Below, one piece after another: positions 11,489 through 22,287 of a stretch of 64,000 nucleotides of DNA; within the stretch, counting starts at the first letter, position 1; every line of letters starts with the position of its first letter. This DNA is from Apostichopus japonicus. Lineage: Eukaryota > Echinodermata > Holothuroidea > Aspidochirotida > Stichopodidae. Below the pieces are notes generated by a model. The model worked only from the letters and a program-made list of their open reading frames with translations, ran no database searches and had not been told where the DNA came from. A program made the position numbers and the translations under genes. Location of the stretch: contig NC_092575.1 in the NCBI RefSeq assembly GCF_037975245.1, positions 1,803,001 through 1,867,000 on the forward strand. The letters run 5' to 3'.

Positions 11489-12330
11489 ATGGGCGGCGAT
11501 CCGTACTTCCGAGTGGGGGGGGGGGGGGGAATGACCTTGTTGACTATCTAAGCGTAGCGCCACCCTATGGCGCGAAGCGTACAAGAAAATTTTGGGATTA
11601 ACAAACCCTCTAGATGGCCGGAAACGGCACTTCCCGATGTTTCCAAGCGGCATATACCCAACTTTAAAATAGGGATGTCATGTCCGAAATATCTCATAAT
11701 CAGGATCCAAAATACTTTTTTTTTTAATTCGGGTGTTATTTTGGGAAAATTGCCCCTGTCAATCTTGTTTCAGGCGCAACGTTAGAATGTTCGAGAGCTC
11801 TTTTATATTATTCGATGAAGAAAATGGCCTCATGCAGGCTATTATAGGCCTATACACATGCAATACACAATTACACATAGTAACATTCCTAGGTACCGAT
11901 TGCTAGGGCATCCAGGTGAAACGTGTATTAAGCATTACCCTGGTTACATGAGATTCTCAGCTGTTCGAGGGAACATGTACGTGTGTAGGCCTACTATAGG
12001 GCCTATATGAATACTATGAGGGTGCATATATGTACTATATCAATACCGTGGGCGCAATAATACATTTTGTTGTTATAGGGCCAATGAAGCCTACAGTCAA
12101 CTATTTTTGCTTTATAAAGACGCTTTATTGGAAAAGATCGCACTGCGTTTATGGTAGGCGAGAAATGAAGCTAAAAAAGAGCCGTACATTAACGAAGATG
12201 CATAAATGTAGGCATGAAAATATTCTTATCCCTGGCATTTGGTGGGGGGGGGGATATGGTGCACTACATCCCCTCCACCCATTTTCATGGGGGGATATAT
12301 CCCCCCTCCACCCAGGATCGCCGCCCATGG
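11489..12330. mobile_element. Nested hAT-type element, GGGCGGCGATC family
   Basis: The left end is ATGGGCGGCGATCC and the right end is GGATCGCCGCCCATGG. They are flanked by TCATATGT (11481-11488) and CCATATGT (12331-12338), a 7-of-8 match. Inside, a segment near 11550-11640 (TAAGCGTAGCGCCACC ... CACTTCCC) matches the inverted segment at about 17630-17695 of the element at 16992-18494, so the two are relatives in opposite orientation. There is no transposase frame. Confidence 0.75.
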
Positions 12331-12777
12331 CCATATGTGATCCATTTTTCGACCTTAATAATAAGCAACATTTCCAGTAAATATGGACACAAAATGCACA
12401 ATTTAGTATGGCTGGCATGTCACTTAGTGTTTATAGTGATAATACAAACACAATTACCATCTATGTTTCTAAAACTATTATGCCGCCGAACTTCGCCAGA
12501 ACCTTTTTTTGGCAAACAAAAAATAAAGCATACGGGAGGGGGGGGGGGGGGTGAGCGATCACCAACATCTCACATAAAGGTCGTCATCAATTTTTTTTTT
12601 TTTTTTTGCTAAACTTTTTTTTTTTTTGGTGACGGCCAATAGGGGGAGCGCGCGCCTGTTGCGCCCCCCCCCCCTGGATACGCCCCTGGATGTACACTGA
12701 AGAGAACTATGCATGCTCTTATTGGTGAACGTCGATAACGTAATTGGGTTGTAAATATCAGTGATAAACCGTAAAAG

Positions 12778-13179
12778 CAGTGGCGGAGTGTCCATACAGT
12801 CAGAGGGGCGGATGCCCCCCCCCCCCCTGACGGACTCAAATGGACTGCTGGCGCCCTTTTCAGCTTTTTACCACTTTTCACTTATTCGCGATTATAGACT
12901 CTTTTATTGCGCTCTCAAATACCTATTGAGATTTGTCACATTTTGGTGGTGTAATTTTCTGACAAAATGGCGATGACGCCTATTTATTCTTCGTTTATCT
13001 GCAAATTAGCAAGGCCCGCGGAAAGGGTCATTTCCGGCGATCTAGGGAGTATCTTTACTCAACAAATTTCTGTAAGCTCCGCGCCAACCTGTGGTGGTGC
13101 TCCGCTTAGTGTCGAAAGCGCCCCCACAGACCATTCTCGCCCGCCCCCCCCCCCGACCAATACCCTAGCTCCGCCACTG
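12778..13179. mobile_element. hAT-type MITE, 402 bp
   Basis: It starts CAGTGGCGGAG and ends CTCCGCCACTG, flanked by the perfect 8-bp repeat CGTAAAAG (12770-12777 and 13180-13187). Long C runs follow each end. It is non-autonomous and lies just before the fucosyltransferase unit A. Confidence 0.9.
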
Positions 13180-13600
13180 CGTAAAAGAGTTTTATAACCT
13201 CTTAATATGGATCTTACCGACTTCCGGCATGTTTCTTTCATCTCTCTCCCTCTCCATGCTATCGGCCAAATGTTTTCCCTTTTTTCTCTCTTGCTGTCGC
13301 CTTGTTACCCATTCTTCGCTAGCCAGTGCACTTGCATGACTCGATCAGATAATCCTGATGCCTTTGCCGAAACAATCACTTTGGGGTCTACAAGCAGATA
13401 TCAACGGAATTCACTGTGCCATGATGACTTTTGTGTCCATGTATAGACTAGTCCCTTTAAGCCGGGGGTTGCTGACCGCCTCACTGACCACTCATAATAA
13501 GTACTTATCCTCAACGACCATATACCGTGCGACATGCACAGTGTGCTAACAGGAGAAAATAATTTCACTCAGCCCTGACACACATTATCTTATTTTCACC

Positions 13601-14977
13601 ATGCATCGTCATAGAGCAATTCTGTTAGCAATGCTATGTGTCTCATTAATAACGATCAATTCAGTAGCGTTATATTTTCCTCTACGGAGCAACCGTCCTT
13701 CTGGTGTTCATCATGACAATCGAAATATTCCAAACAGTGGGCCTATATTGGTTCCATCCGTAAAGTCAACTGCGGTGATCAACGAGGATAGCAGTGTCCA
13801 TAAAAAGGAACAGATCGTAGAGAAACATATCGGAGGAGACTATATTAAAGACAACATACTCGTTGAATTGGTCAGTCTGACGGAAGATTGGGAAATGAAG
13901 GAACTGTTCAATCGAACTGTTCAATGTCCTGGAAAAAAAAGAACTATCAAGTTCCATAGATCTTATATGGATTTCGAGTCAGCAAGGATAGCTGATGTCG
14001 TTTGCGTTATTTCGGGTGCGGCACTATCAACCTGGAGGAATCTCCAGGAGGTAAGGAATCCTCAACAGATATGGATGTTCACCACTGCTGAAAGTGCCAT
14101 TACATCTCCTCCTTTCCCCCATAGAAATCAAAATGGCCAAATCATTGCAAGAGGTCTTCATTTTAATATGTCATTTGGTTACCACCCCAAGTTCGAAGTT
14201 TACGCACCTTTCGGTGCGTATATTCCTTGAACGGAGCAACAAAGAGAAAACCTTAACATTTTGAAGAGGGAAATTTCTCCTAAACCTCAAATTGACGCCG
14301 TCGGAGCATGGGCTAGCAGTCATTGCCATTATGACTACTGGAACAGAACGAGTTTCGCTCATGAATTAGCGAAGCATCTCCCGACTCACATGTTCGGAGA
14401 TTGTGGGGACAAACGATTACCGCGAAACACAACCGGAAATAATGTTCTCAAGAAATATAAGTTTTACCTAGCATTTGAAAACATCTGTTGCTCATTCTAC
14501 ATATCTGAAAAATTTTGGACGGCCCTTGCGGATTACGAAGCTGTGCCAATTGTCGTCGGTGCCTCAAGAGCAGAGTATGAGAAAGTTGCCCCGCCTAACT
14601 CATTCATTTACGCAGATGACTTCGGATCGGTTCAAGATTTAGCACGATATGTGGTCAGAGTAGCTAACGATGATTCTCTCTACCAACAGTATCACGAATG
14701 GAGAAAGCATGGATATGCTGAGGTGTACCATTCTCATCGCGTTTTCCCATACTGTGATGACAAGATGGCATGTAAGTTGTTGGATTACTTAGAAAAGAAT
14801 GCATGGAGACCAGGTCGACCGTTACATATGGACATGGATCTGTACGGGCCGGACTGGGTAGGCAGTTGTAACACATGCGGTCAGCGTGAATGGATGATGG
14901 ATTTCAATATTAAAAGTAAACAATTTCATGGGGACTTCCTTCAGGCACTAGAAAAATTTAAAATTGAACATGTCTAA
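13601..14977 (+). pseudogene. Alpha-1,3-fucosyltransferase copy A (GT10), in-frame stop
   Basis: A single-exon, type II Golgi glycosyltransferase. It has a short cytosolic head, a signal anchor at about residues 9-28, a stem, and a GT10 catalytic domain. Landmarks are the N-half NPQQIWMFTTAES and the C-half KFYLAFENICCSFYISEKFW...VPIVVGASRAEYEKVAPPNSFI, the GDP-fucose-binding signature. The frame is identical to copies B and C except that TGG (Trp, IPW.TEQQ) is TGA at 14228-14230, after 209 codons. The reading frame then resumes to the normal end ...LEKFKIEHV. The stop removes the whole donor-binding half, so this copy is probably dead, although a single-base polymorphism cannot be excluded. 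No other disabling change is evident, so the loss looks recent. Confidence 0.9.
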
Positions 14978-15309
14978 ACTGATGTTATTTTTAATACTCC
15001 GGTGCAGAACATGTTACGCCGTCACGGCGGGAAGCCGGGCATGGATCCCCCCCCCCTACCCCATCATTTTTCTTGAGATCAAGCCAGGGCTTTCAAGATA
15101 TTCATCTTATAGCTACAATAAGCCATTTATCCCACACGAAAAACAAGGTTTCTTTTACTGATTATTTTAAGTTATGCGTCACTGGAGCAGCATTTCCTCT
15201 ATTAGGAATGTATACATTTCTAAGTATACTTAGTTATGATTCGTGAGATTTAGAACTTTAAAGATTTTCATATTTTGACCACCGCTGACCTAAAATGACT
15301 TTTGACCAT

Positions 15310-15351
15310 AAATCGACGCCCATGGGTATATATACCCATGGGCGTCGATTT
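15310..15351. repeat. Perfect palindrome, 42 bp (unit A)
   Basis: The centre is TATA, with arms built of AATCGACGCCCATGGGTATA and its exact complement, no loop. It lies about 330 bp after the fucosyltransferase frame and recurs at the same place in units B and C. Confidence 0.95.
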
Positions 15352-17970
15352 GCTTCTAGAATTGGGGGAGGAGTGGGCATGTGGCGAATGAAGCAATTAA
15401 AAACATGCATGTGAGGCAAAACAGGCTAGACGGTTAGGGAAGTTTCAAGCTTTCTATCTCACAAATTCTACTTCTTTTTCGAAATATCGCGGACTTTTAT
15501 ACACATCTTTTGCTCTTTCTCCTTAAAAATTTCGTAACATTTCTTCAAATGTTGATTATTTGTATGTTTCATTATTTGTTTTTACTCATTTTGGTCATGA
15601 ATGGTTGTTATTGTAAATGAACTATCGTATGATTTGATTAGTTTTTACATTGAAATTTTGGCTATATATCTCCCAACTTCAATTTTATTATCTCATGCAG
15701 TTTTAGACAATATTCTCAAACTAAGATGTTTTTCTGAAACTTGTGCCCTCATCCCCCCCCCCCCCACCCTTTTCGTGATTATTTTTTTTTTAATCTCAAA
15801 AGTTCACCTTTCTTATTCCAAACATTTCCTAATTGTTTTTCTAAAAACATCATATTTAATTATTAAATTATGACATTTAATAACTGATACACCAAAAGTT
15901 TGACTTGTTTCATAAAATTTTGAACATTTATATCAACATTTCTACATTTAACGTGCCACCATTTTATCTCAAAATATCGGATTTTCCTTTGTATGTCGAA
16001 TTTTGCTCTTGAAATTTCCATTTCGTTATGTTAAAATATTTGAATGTTTTATTTGGAAAACTTGGCTTTTTATCTTAAAATATTCACTTTTATCTGCTTT
16101 TTATTGAAATTGTCACTTTTTATTAGAAAGTTCCACATAAACTGTCGAATGATTGGCGTTTAATTGGAAATGTAAACTTTTATGCACAAATTTTGACTCT
16201 ATATCGATATATCGGGAAGGAACAAAAATCGATAAGTGGACGAATTTTGAGAAATATGAAACCACTCCAACCCCCCCCCTCCCCTAAGCAAAATAATATT
16301 ATTTGATTTGTATGGCACTGATTTAATTGTATATGTGTAAGGGAAGTTCAGTTCTTTTTTAACTTTGATATATTTACCTAGACAGGCTTTTTGCAGCAGA
16401 TAAGCAGTTTAATGACTGTTGTTTTCACTCTCTCTCTCTCTTTCATTTGGAAAGAAGTAGGGCTAAAACAATAAAGTTATATTCTGCTTACAATATAATT
16501 GTGTATTATAATTCTGAAGTCTCTATAGCCACATTATATGATAATACAATGCATTGTAACCATTTTACGGTAACACAAAAGGAAATGTGTAGTCCAATCT
16601 CTTTTGACTTTTGTTCATTGTATTTGATAACATTAAATGGAGATCGAGAATTCAATAGCGACATAATATAGAAGGTTACAATGCATTTGATCCACTTCAC
16701 GATGCAGGCGATTTTGTTTGTTTTCTGCATTCGTTTTATTTGCTAACTTTAAATGGAGATCGAAACATATATAACTGGTTATTATTCCAAACTTTAAAAA
16801 ATTAGCAACGATATATATTGTATAGGATCAGCTAACAGCGGTGTTAATTTAAACTTGTTTGGAGAGAAACAAATTGAAAAGCAGTAATATGATTCCAGGA
16901 AATCCATTGAAAATGGTCTATTTATGCCGGTGCTGATGCCGAGTGGATAAAGGCGGTGGCATTTGAAGCAATGGTGCTTAGCAATCGGGAGCATGGGCGG
17001 CGATCATGTGGTGGGGGGCGGGGGACGGGGGATATGTCCCCCCCCATATTTTAGGTGGGGGAAATAGTATCTAATATCCCTCCAATATTTGGTGGCATAG
17101 TTTTTTTTTGTGGCTATAAATAGAAAATAATGCGTGAGATTATTCATCCAAAGCATTTATGGCGGCGGCGCCACAGCCGTAGGAGCCTAATTTGATTTGG
17201 GGGGCTGTAACGACTTGCCCGAAAAATATCACCAAAAATTGTTTGCGCGCTCCGCGCGCGTTCAACATGTTAAAGTGCATATCATATAGGCATTAATCGG
17301 TTATTACATCACATGCCAATAACATGCAATCATTGTCCGTGTTATTACCCATCCCTATTGGTTAGAATTATCGGGGAATTCGTTACAATAATAATAATAT
17401 AAGTTTAATCGTTGAAAAACACATGACAAATTATTCTCCTTCTGCCCGAAAAATTCTCAGCATATTGCCCGAATTTTCACAAACATTTTTGGGCTGCAGC
17501 CCCCCGCCTCCTACGCCTCTTGCGACCGTCCTCCCCTCAAGCATACTTTTTTTTTATGATATCGCTAGTAATTTCAAAACAGAAAATGCTTAGATGCAAC
17601 TAACAATGCTTGGGAAGTGCCAGCCATCTGGTAGGCATTTTCGGCCAATATTTTCTTTTACGCTTCGCGTCAACTATGGTGGCGCTACGCCTCAGATATT
17701 TTGCCTACAAGCTTCGCCCCTCAGTTGTGAAATTCCTCGCTATGCACCTGTCTAACCGTGTCACAATTTGTTACTAAATATCACCAAAAAACGTCACAGA
17801 CCGAAAGTAGTTTTACTTTTTTTTCGATATGAATTAGCTAGACGGACTACATCCGTAATGAAATTTAGTTTGCCGATAAAAAAGGAAAATAGGGCTATAG
17901 CAACCAGTAACCACATATACATACATCCTGATATACAATAATTGCCCAAACCTCCACTCCTTTTCGTTTA

Positions 17971-18316
17971 CGACTTAATGATCACAAAAGCACACTCAGA
18001 CTCAACAAAAACAGTTTTCCAGTGGCTGAACATTTTGATCTTCCACAACACAATATCGACTGTCTTAAGTTTGCCATAATCCTGGATAATTTGTCTGATC
18101 ATGATAAAAGAAACAATGACAGTTCAAACTGTCATGGTCTCAATAGGGATATGGCTTTTCTTTCCGGGTTCAAGTACTTTGAGCAGTCACTATAACATGA
18201 CCTCAATCACTCTATTTGCACCTGACGAAGGACAAGGGTGTCCGAAAATTTGTGAAGCGTGTAGTTCTAAATATAATGTTGGATATACGGGCAATACATG
18301 TTGTCCTTTTCTTTTC

Positions 18317-18383
<67 letters not shown>

Positions 18384-18390
18384 TCTATAT
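17971..18390 (+). mobile_element. Penelope-like element, 3' end with GIY-YIG tail
   Basis: The frame at 17971-18195 reads RLNDHKSTLRLNKNSFPVAE, then HFDLPQHNIDCLKFAIILDN, then GLNRDMAFLSGFKYF and a stop. This is the typical end of a GIY-YIG endonuclease domain of Penelope-like retroelements (R..H.SD..., P.A.HF..PGH....L.). A hammerhead-like motif (18222-18247) and a long (TA)n follow. Only the 3' part is present, as usual for 5'-truncated copies. Confidence 0.7.
18319..18386. repeat. (TA)n microsatellite
   Basis: About 68 bp of almost pure TA, with a single G and C interruption. It follows the Penelope-like tail. Confidence 0.95.
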
Positions 18391-19204
18391 AAGCGCGAAT
18401 AATTTTGGGGATGAAAGATACTACGCGCCTGCACCCAAGCAAATGTTCCCACCCCCCCCCCCCCCCCAATATTTGAAATAAATCGCCGCCCCAGATCGGG
18501 AGGTTCTGGGTTCAACACACAGCCGGGTCATAGGAAGGTGGGTTTTCATCCAAGTGTAATCTACGGTTTTTCCATCTGAAATGACATTCTTAATTGATAA
18601 GATTCCAAGTTTGACTTAAAATGTTAACTTGGAAGCAACCCGACGTATGAGTTGTAATCCAGGAGCCCTCTCGGATTTCTTCCACATTTGTGGTCCCCTT
18701 AAGCGTCGTAAAAGTAACTGCTGCTGATTATGTTATTAAAATAAATTACTGTCTATTGACTATATGACTCATAAACTCTTGTGTGAATCGGAATGCGTTC
18801 GTACATCTCTAGAGATACGACTTTAACCAGAGAATGAAGATGTGTACATCTTGTCGGTGCGCAGAGATTAAGTAATAAAGCCAGATGTGTCGAAACTCAG
18901 GACTGGTCCAGAGGACAATTATGCCACCAGACCCAAAGTTCTACACTCTTCAGTTTTCCTAGTGTATCTTACCAATATGAGAATACATGATGACTATTTA
19001 TCCCATATTTAGAATACTACTTCACATCCAATAAAGCGTTATTTAAAGTACCGCAAAATGTAATCCGAAGTTAGGCTTTTCAGTAGTAGGCCTACAGCGG
19101 ATTATTTCGCTCCCTATATACTGTAGTTTATCTAAACAACTAGTCCGGCTATTTTTAACGAATTTCGGCTACTATAGACCGGCCTTATGGAACGCCATGT
19201 TAAC

Positions 19205-19520
19205 ATTTATTCAATAATTATAGATATCTTCAATTTAATTCGATATATCTGCATTTATTTTCAGATATCTCGAATTAAAGTAAAGATATCTCTAATTATT
19301 TCAGATATCTCCAATTTAATTAGAGGTATCAGAAATTGCATTTACGTTATCTCGAATTTTATTTAAGATATCAAGAGATATATTACAGATATAAAAAATG
19401 GGAACATTATTGAGATATTTCGAATTGACTGAATCGAGATATCCAAAACTGAGTTCGATATATCAAGAATTCGAGATATCCAAATTGAATTCGAGATTTC
19501 CAAAATTGAATTCGAGATAT
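19205..19520. repeat. GATATC/GAATTC-rich degenerate satellite (unit A)
   Basis: Irregular repeats of GATATC, GAATTCGAGATATC and AATTGAATTCG words, each itself near-palindromic. The same block is in unit B (about 30648-30860) and unit C (about 34368-34590). The short open frames in it are by-products of the repeat. Confidence 0.8.
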
Positions 19521-20411
19521 CAAGAATTCGAATTGTAGCGATGAAAAAGAAAAGAAAAGGAAAATGTCCGATCTGGAAATATAGCGTACTGCACGTTTAA
19601 TGTGTTCTTCGTGTGTTTAGTTTCTGTATTAGAATTTATAAAACGGGAAATATTTATGCCTGCCAAAGTCATCACGTGGCAATTTTGGCCTTAAAGGAGC
19701 ATATCCAGAGACTGATGCATATTTTAAGGCTGAATATCTTGAGAAAACCGGAATAGCTTTATAAAACATAACTTTCACTCAAATACTTCATTTTCTTTTG
19801 AAATTGTGCCTAAGATTATCCTAAAGATAACACGAAGACCTCAGTGCTCATTGAGGGAATCGGGTGATATAATTTAACCCGGGGTTCAATCTGGCGCCCG
19901 ATGGGATCACAAGTAATGCTACCACAAACAGTAAAAGTTGGGTTTTGCTTTCCAAATGTACTTGAATTTTGTGTCAGACGTATTTGTATATGATACAAAC
20001 TCTTCTAAGAACGGAAGGCTGTCCAGTTTACATAAATTAGTTACTTTCTTATACGTTATAATATGCAGAAAAAATTACAATCAAATATGTGTGAATACAA
20101 TCTTTATTATTTGAATATGAAAGGCCACATTTATTATTTCCATCCAAATGTCCAATTCTTATATCAAATTTATCTTGCCAAAGTTAGGTTTAACGGATAA
20201 ATCGTCATTGCAGAAAGGATAATACGGATTGGAAACATGCAGTTATTCTGAGAAGTACGTTAAATTCTTCCTTATTGTTAGTAAAAACGATATATGAATT
20301 AGACTCCACCATTTTGTTTGCAAAGGTTAAATAGGTTATTTGAAAGCTGCTTGCGTGCATTCCATGATAAAGTGTAGAAAGTCCAAGTTCATTCTAGCGT
20401 TCTTAAAATTT

Positions 20412-21960
20412 GTTGAATCATGATGGTAATTCTTTATCTACAATTGTCCTCTACAATTTTCTCCATTATTACTCAAGTCATGCTATCACAATCGTGCTTA
20501 GTACCCGTGTTAAATTTGTAACGTACAGCCATGCGTCATAATCAAGGGAGCGGCGGAAGAGGAATGAGGGGAGGGGGAGGGGAAGGGTACAAACTTCGAG
20601 GAGTAGTGGAACAATTGTAACTTTGATTTGAAGGATTGGAGAGTGCAAACCCCACAAAGATACCTCAAAACTTTTTCGAAAAAATTGAACACTATTCCCT
20701 GTAATATTAATTCATGGCCGATTGCAACACAAATGGAAGGATAGACGATGTACTGATACAAACGGCGCTGATCTGGTTGTTGAATTGTTCAAACGATTAA
20801 AGGTTAACTTATTGAACTCTTTGTCTCATCTCAGATCGTGATTTTCACCAGCACAGGAACCACGTGACGTTTAATCACCAATTAGAACAGCTTGAGGCAT
20901 TTATGACGTCATTACTCTTCATATACATGCATGATAACCGGACCGTTTATAGCGCTACTTACTATACTGTGACTATCCGCGTTGCAAATATTTTTCTGTT
21001 GCAAAGACTTGTAAAAATGGTTTTGTTATAACATACAGTAGGTCTCTACAGATAATAAAAAGAACATTATACGATCTGCATATAATTGACGGAATTTTTC
21101 ATTCCACGTTTATGTTAAAAATGTGAACGATTTTGACCCATATAAAGTTAAAAACATTTCATGACGGATTTATGCTAACTAGGGGTGTTCCATATTATGA
21201 GGAGGTGAATTGATTTAAGAGTGCCATGTCAACGACCAACTAAAGTGAACGCCCAACTGAGCGCAGCAAGTTTGAAGAACTTCTCGTGTTGGTAAAGTAT
21301 TTACAGTTCAATTTGCAGACGGGTTTCACCTGAAAATAGATCACAATTCTTTTGTAGTCACCAAAATGTCTTTGTCATGCTGAATTTCGGAGTTAGACCA
21401 ATGTTTTAGAACAAGTATAGCAGCCGATCAGATGTGACTGAATCTAGGCTAGGCTAACGTTAGGTTAGTAAGCTGCGTATTGTGAGAGATCACAATGACT
21501 CGCAGTTATCTTGTATGTAATGCTTATGGTTAGTCTACGGTTGTTAGAACTATTCTAGTATACGGCATGTCTAGCGTTACTGTAGTGTTGCTGTTGCCAC
21601 TAATAATATAATATGGCGGAGTGGATTATGGCGAACTAAAGGCTCTGAAACCCAACCAAAGCTCATGCGTCAATTAATTTAAAAATGTATATTTACCTTT
21701 GGTATTATGTTATTATAATATAATATATACCAGGTGTACGAAGGTCAGGATGCAAAAGTCGGGTGACACCAAAAAAAGTTATCCCTGCGACAATTTTGTG
21801 TGTGTGTGTGTGTGTGTGTGTGATGGAACGGCTCTGTTTTTTGTTTTGTTTTGTAAAGCAGAGGGTAGAAAGGACTGTGGCTAAATTTCTGGGGCACTTG
21901 ATTTATTCTTCTTTTTTTTGTCCCTTCTTTTGTATTTCTTTTTTGTATTTTTTTCTTCTA
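20412..21960. other. Noncoding spacer after unit A
   Basis: I found no exon. It contains a diverged repeat (about 20533-20690) similar to 8752-8885 and a (GT)n run at 21798-21822. The last 50 bases (21910-21960) are a strong polypyrimidine tract ending TTCTAG, which introduces the GC-rich frame that follows. Confidence 0.55.
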
Positions 21961-22287
21961 GGGCGGACCCTTCGAGGAGTCCGCAGTTTCACGCTACACG
22001 AGTGGAGAACGGAACGTCTACGGAGAAGAGGAGGCGGCCCGGACCATCCCGGCGAAGCGGAAATCCACTAAACGCCGGCGCCGGCCCAGGCCATCCTCCC
22101 GCAACCCCGACAACAGACTCGAACGTTCCCCCGCAGAAAAGAGGACTTCCAACGAGGAGTGGGACAATATCATCGGCAAACTGAGACATTTTAATATGTT
22201 TGGGTTGGAGAGAGTAGGCAGGTCATTTACAGAAATGATATACAGAAGGGGGCTAAGTACGGACCCTTGGGGGTCCCCGCCTGGAGG
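21961..22287 (+). other. Exon-like GC-rich open frame, unrecognised
   Basis: A good acceptor-like tract is followed by 109 codons without a stop, starting GGPFEESAVSRYTSGERN and rich in Glu, Arg and Lys up to NEEWDNIIGKLR. The last third is antisense to LINE reverse transcriptase sequence (the FADD box of the element on the minus strand). The first 200 bp are far more GC-rich than the surroundings, and other frames are open too. It could be a captured exon, part of an unknown element, or chance; no family is recognised. Confidence 0.2.

Larger units (their letters stand above)
10138..12688. mobile_element. Short hAT-type element (outer of a nested set)
   Basis: The ends are GGGGCGTATCCAGG and, inverted, CCTGGATACGCCCCTG, flanked by the direct repeat GATGTACA (10130-10137 and 12689-12696). 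An 8-bp duplication with CAGGGGCG-type ends fits hAT. The left CA may be shared with the duplication. Most of the 2.55 kb is two later insertions (10216-11421 and 11489-12330); without them the element is about 0.5 kb and has no transposase. It carries long G/C runs and T tracts (about 12540-12680). Confidence 0.75.
16992..18494. mobile_element. hAT-type element, GGGCGGCGATC family
   Basis: It opens CATGGGCGGCGATC and closes AATCGCCGCCCCAG, with the perfect 8-bp direct repeat ATCGGGAG on both sides (16984-16991, 18495-18502). It is related to the element at 11489-12330 by ends and by a shared inner segment. Inside are a probable further decayed insertion with CGTAGGAG/CTCCTACG ends (about 17175-17520) and a Penelope-like 3' end (17971-18390). 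No transposase was found. Confidence 0.8.
16925..18740 (+). repeat. tRNA-derived SINE, split by a hAT insertion
   Basis: The left part (about 16925-16991) contains GCCGAGTGGATAAAGGCGG, an A-box region of Leu/Ser-tRNA type. The right part (from 18503) resumes with GTTCTGGGTTCAACAC, a B-box-like T arm. Joining them through the duplicated ATCGGGAG gives a tRNA-like head with a long variable arm, followed by an unrelated SINE body to about 18740. It is absent from units B and C. Confidence 0.65.
13318..20411 (+). repeat. Fucosyltransferase tandem unit A
   Basis: This segment matches unit C (30895-35452) nearly base for base from GCTAGCCAGTGC to about AAAGTCCAAGTTC. Relative to B and C it carries about 2.5 kb of extra DNA (about 16788-19255) made of a SINE, a hAT element and a Penelope-like 3' end. 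Besides the fucosyltransferase pseudogene it holds only noncoding DNA, much of it AT-rich. The near-identity of noncoding flank means recent duplication or ongoing gene conversion. Confidence 0.85.

Noticed and set aside
13358-13549. 63-codon frame repeated at 30935-31126 (MPLPKQSLWGLQADIN...)
   Set aside because: It lies in the shared 5' flank of fucosyltransferase units A and C; identity comes from duplication and no protein family fits.
15601-15873. Hydrophobic frame in units A and C (VVIVNELSYDLI...)
   Set aside because: AT-rich noncoding flank; the frame depends on poly-C run length and is not kept in unit B.
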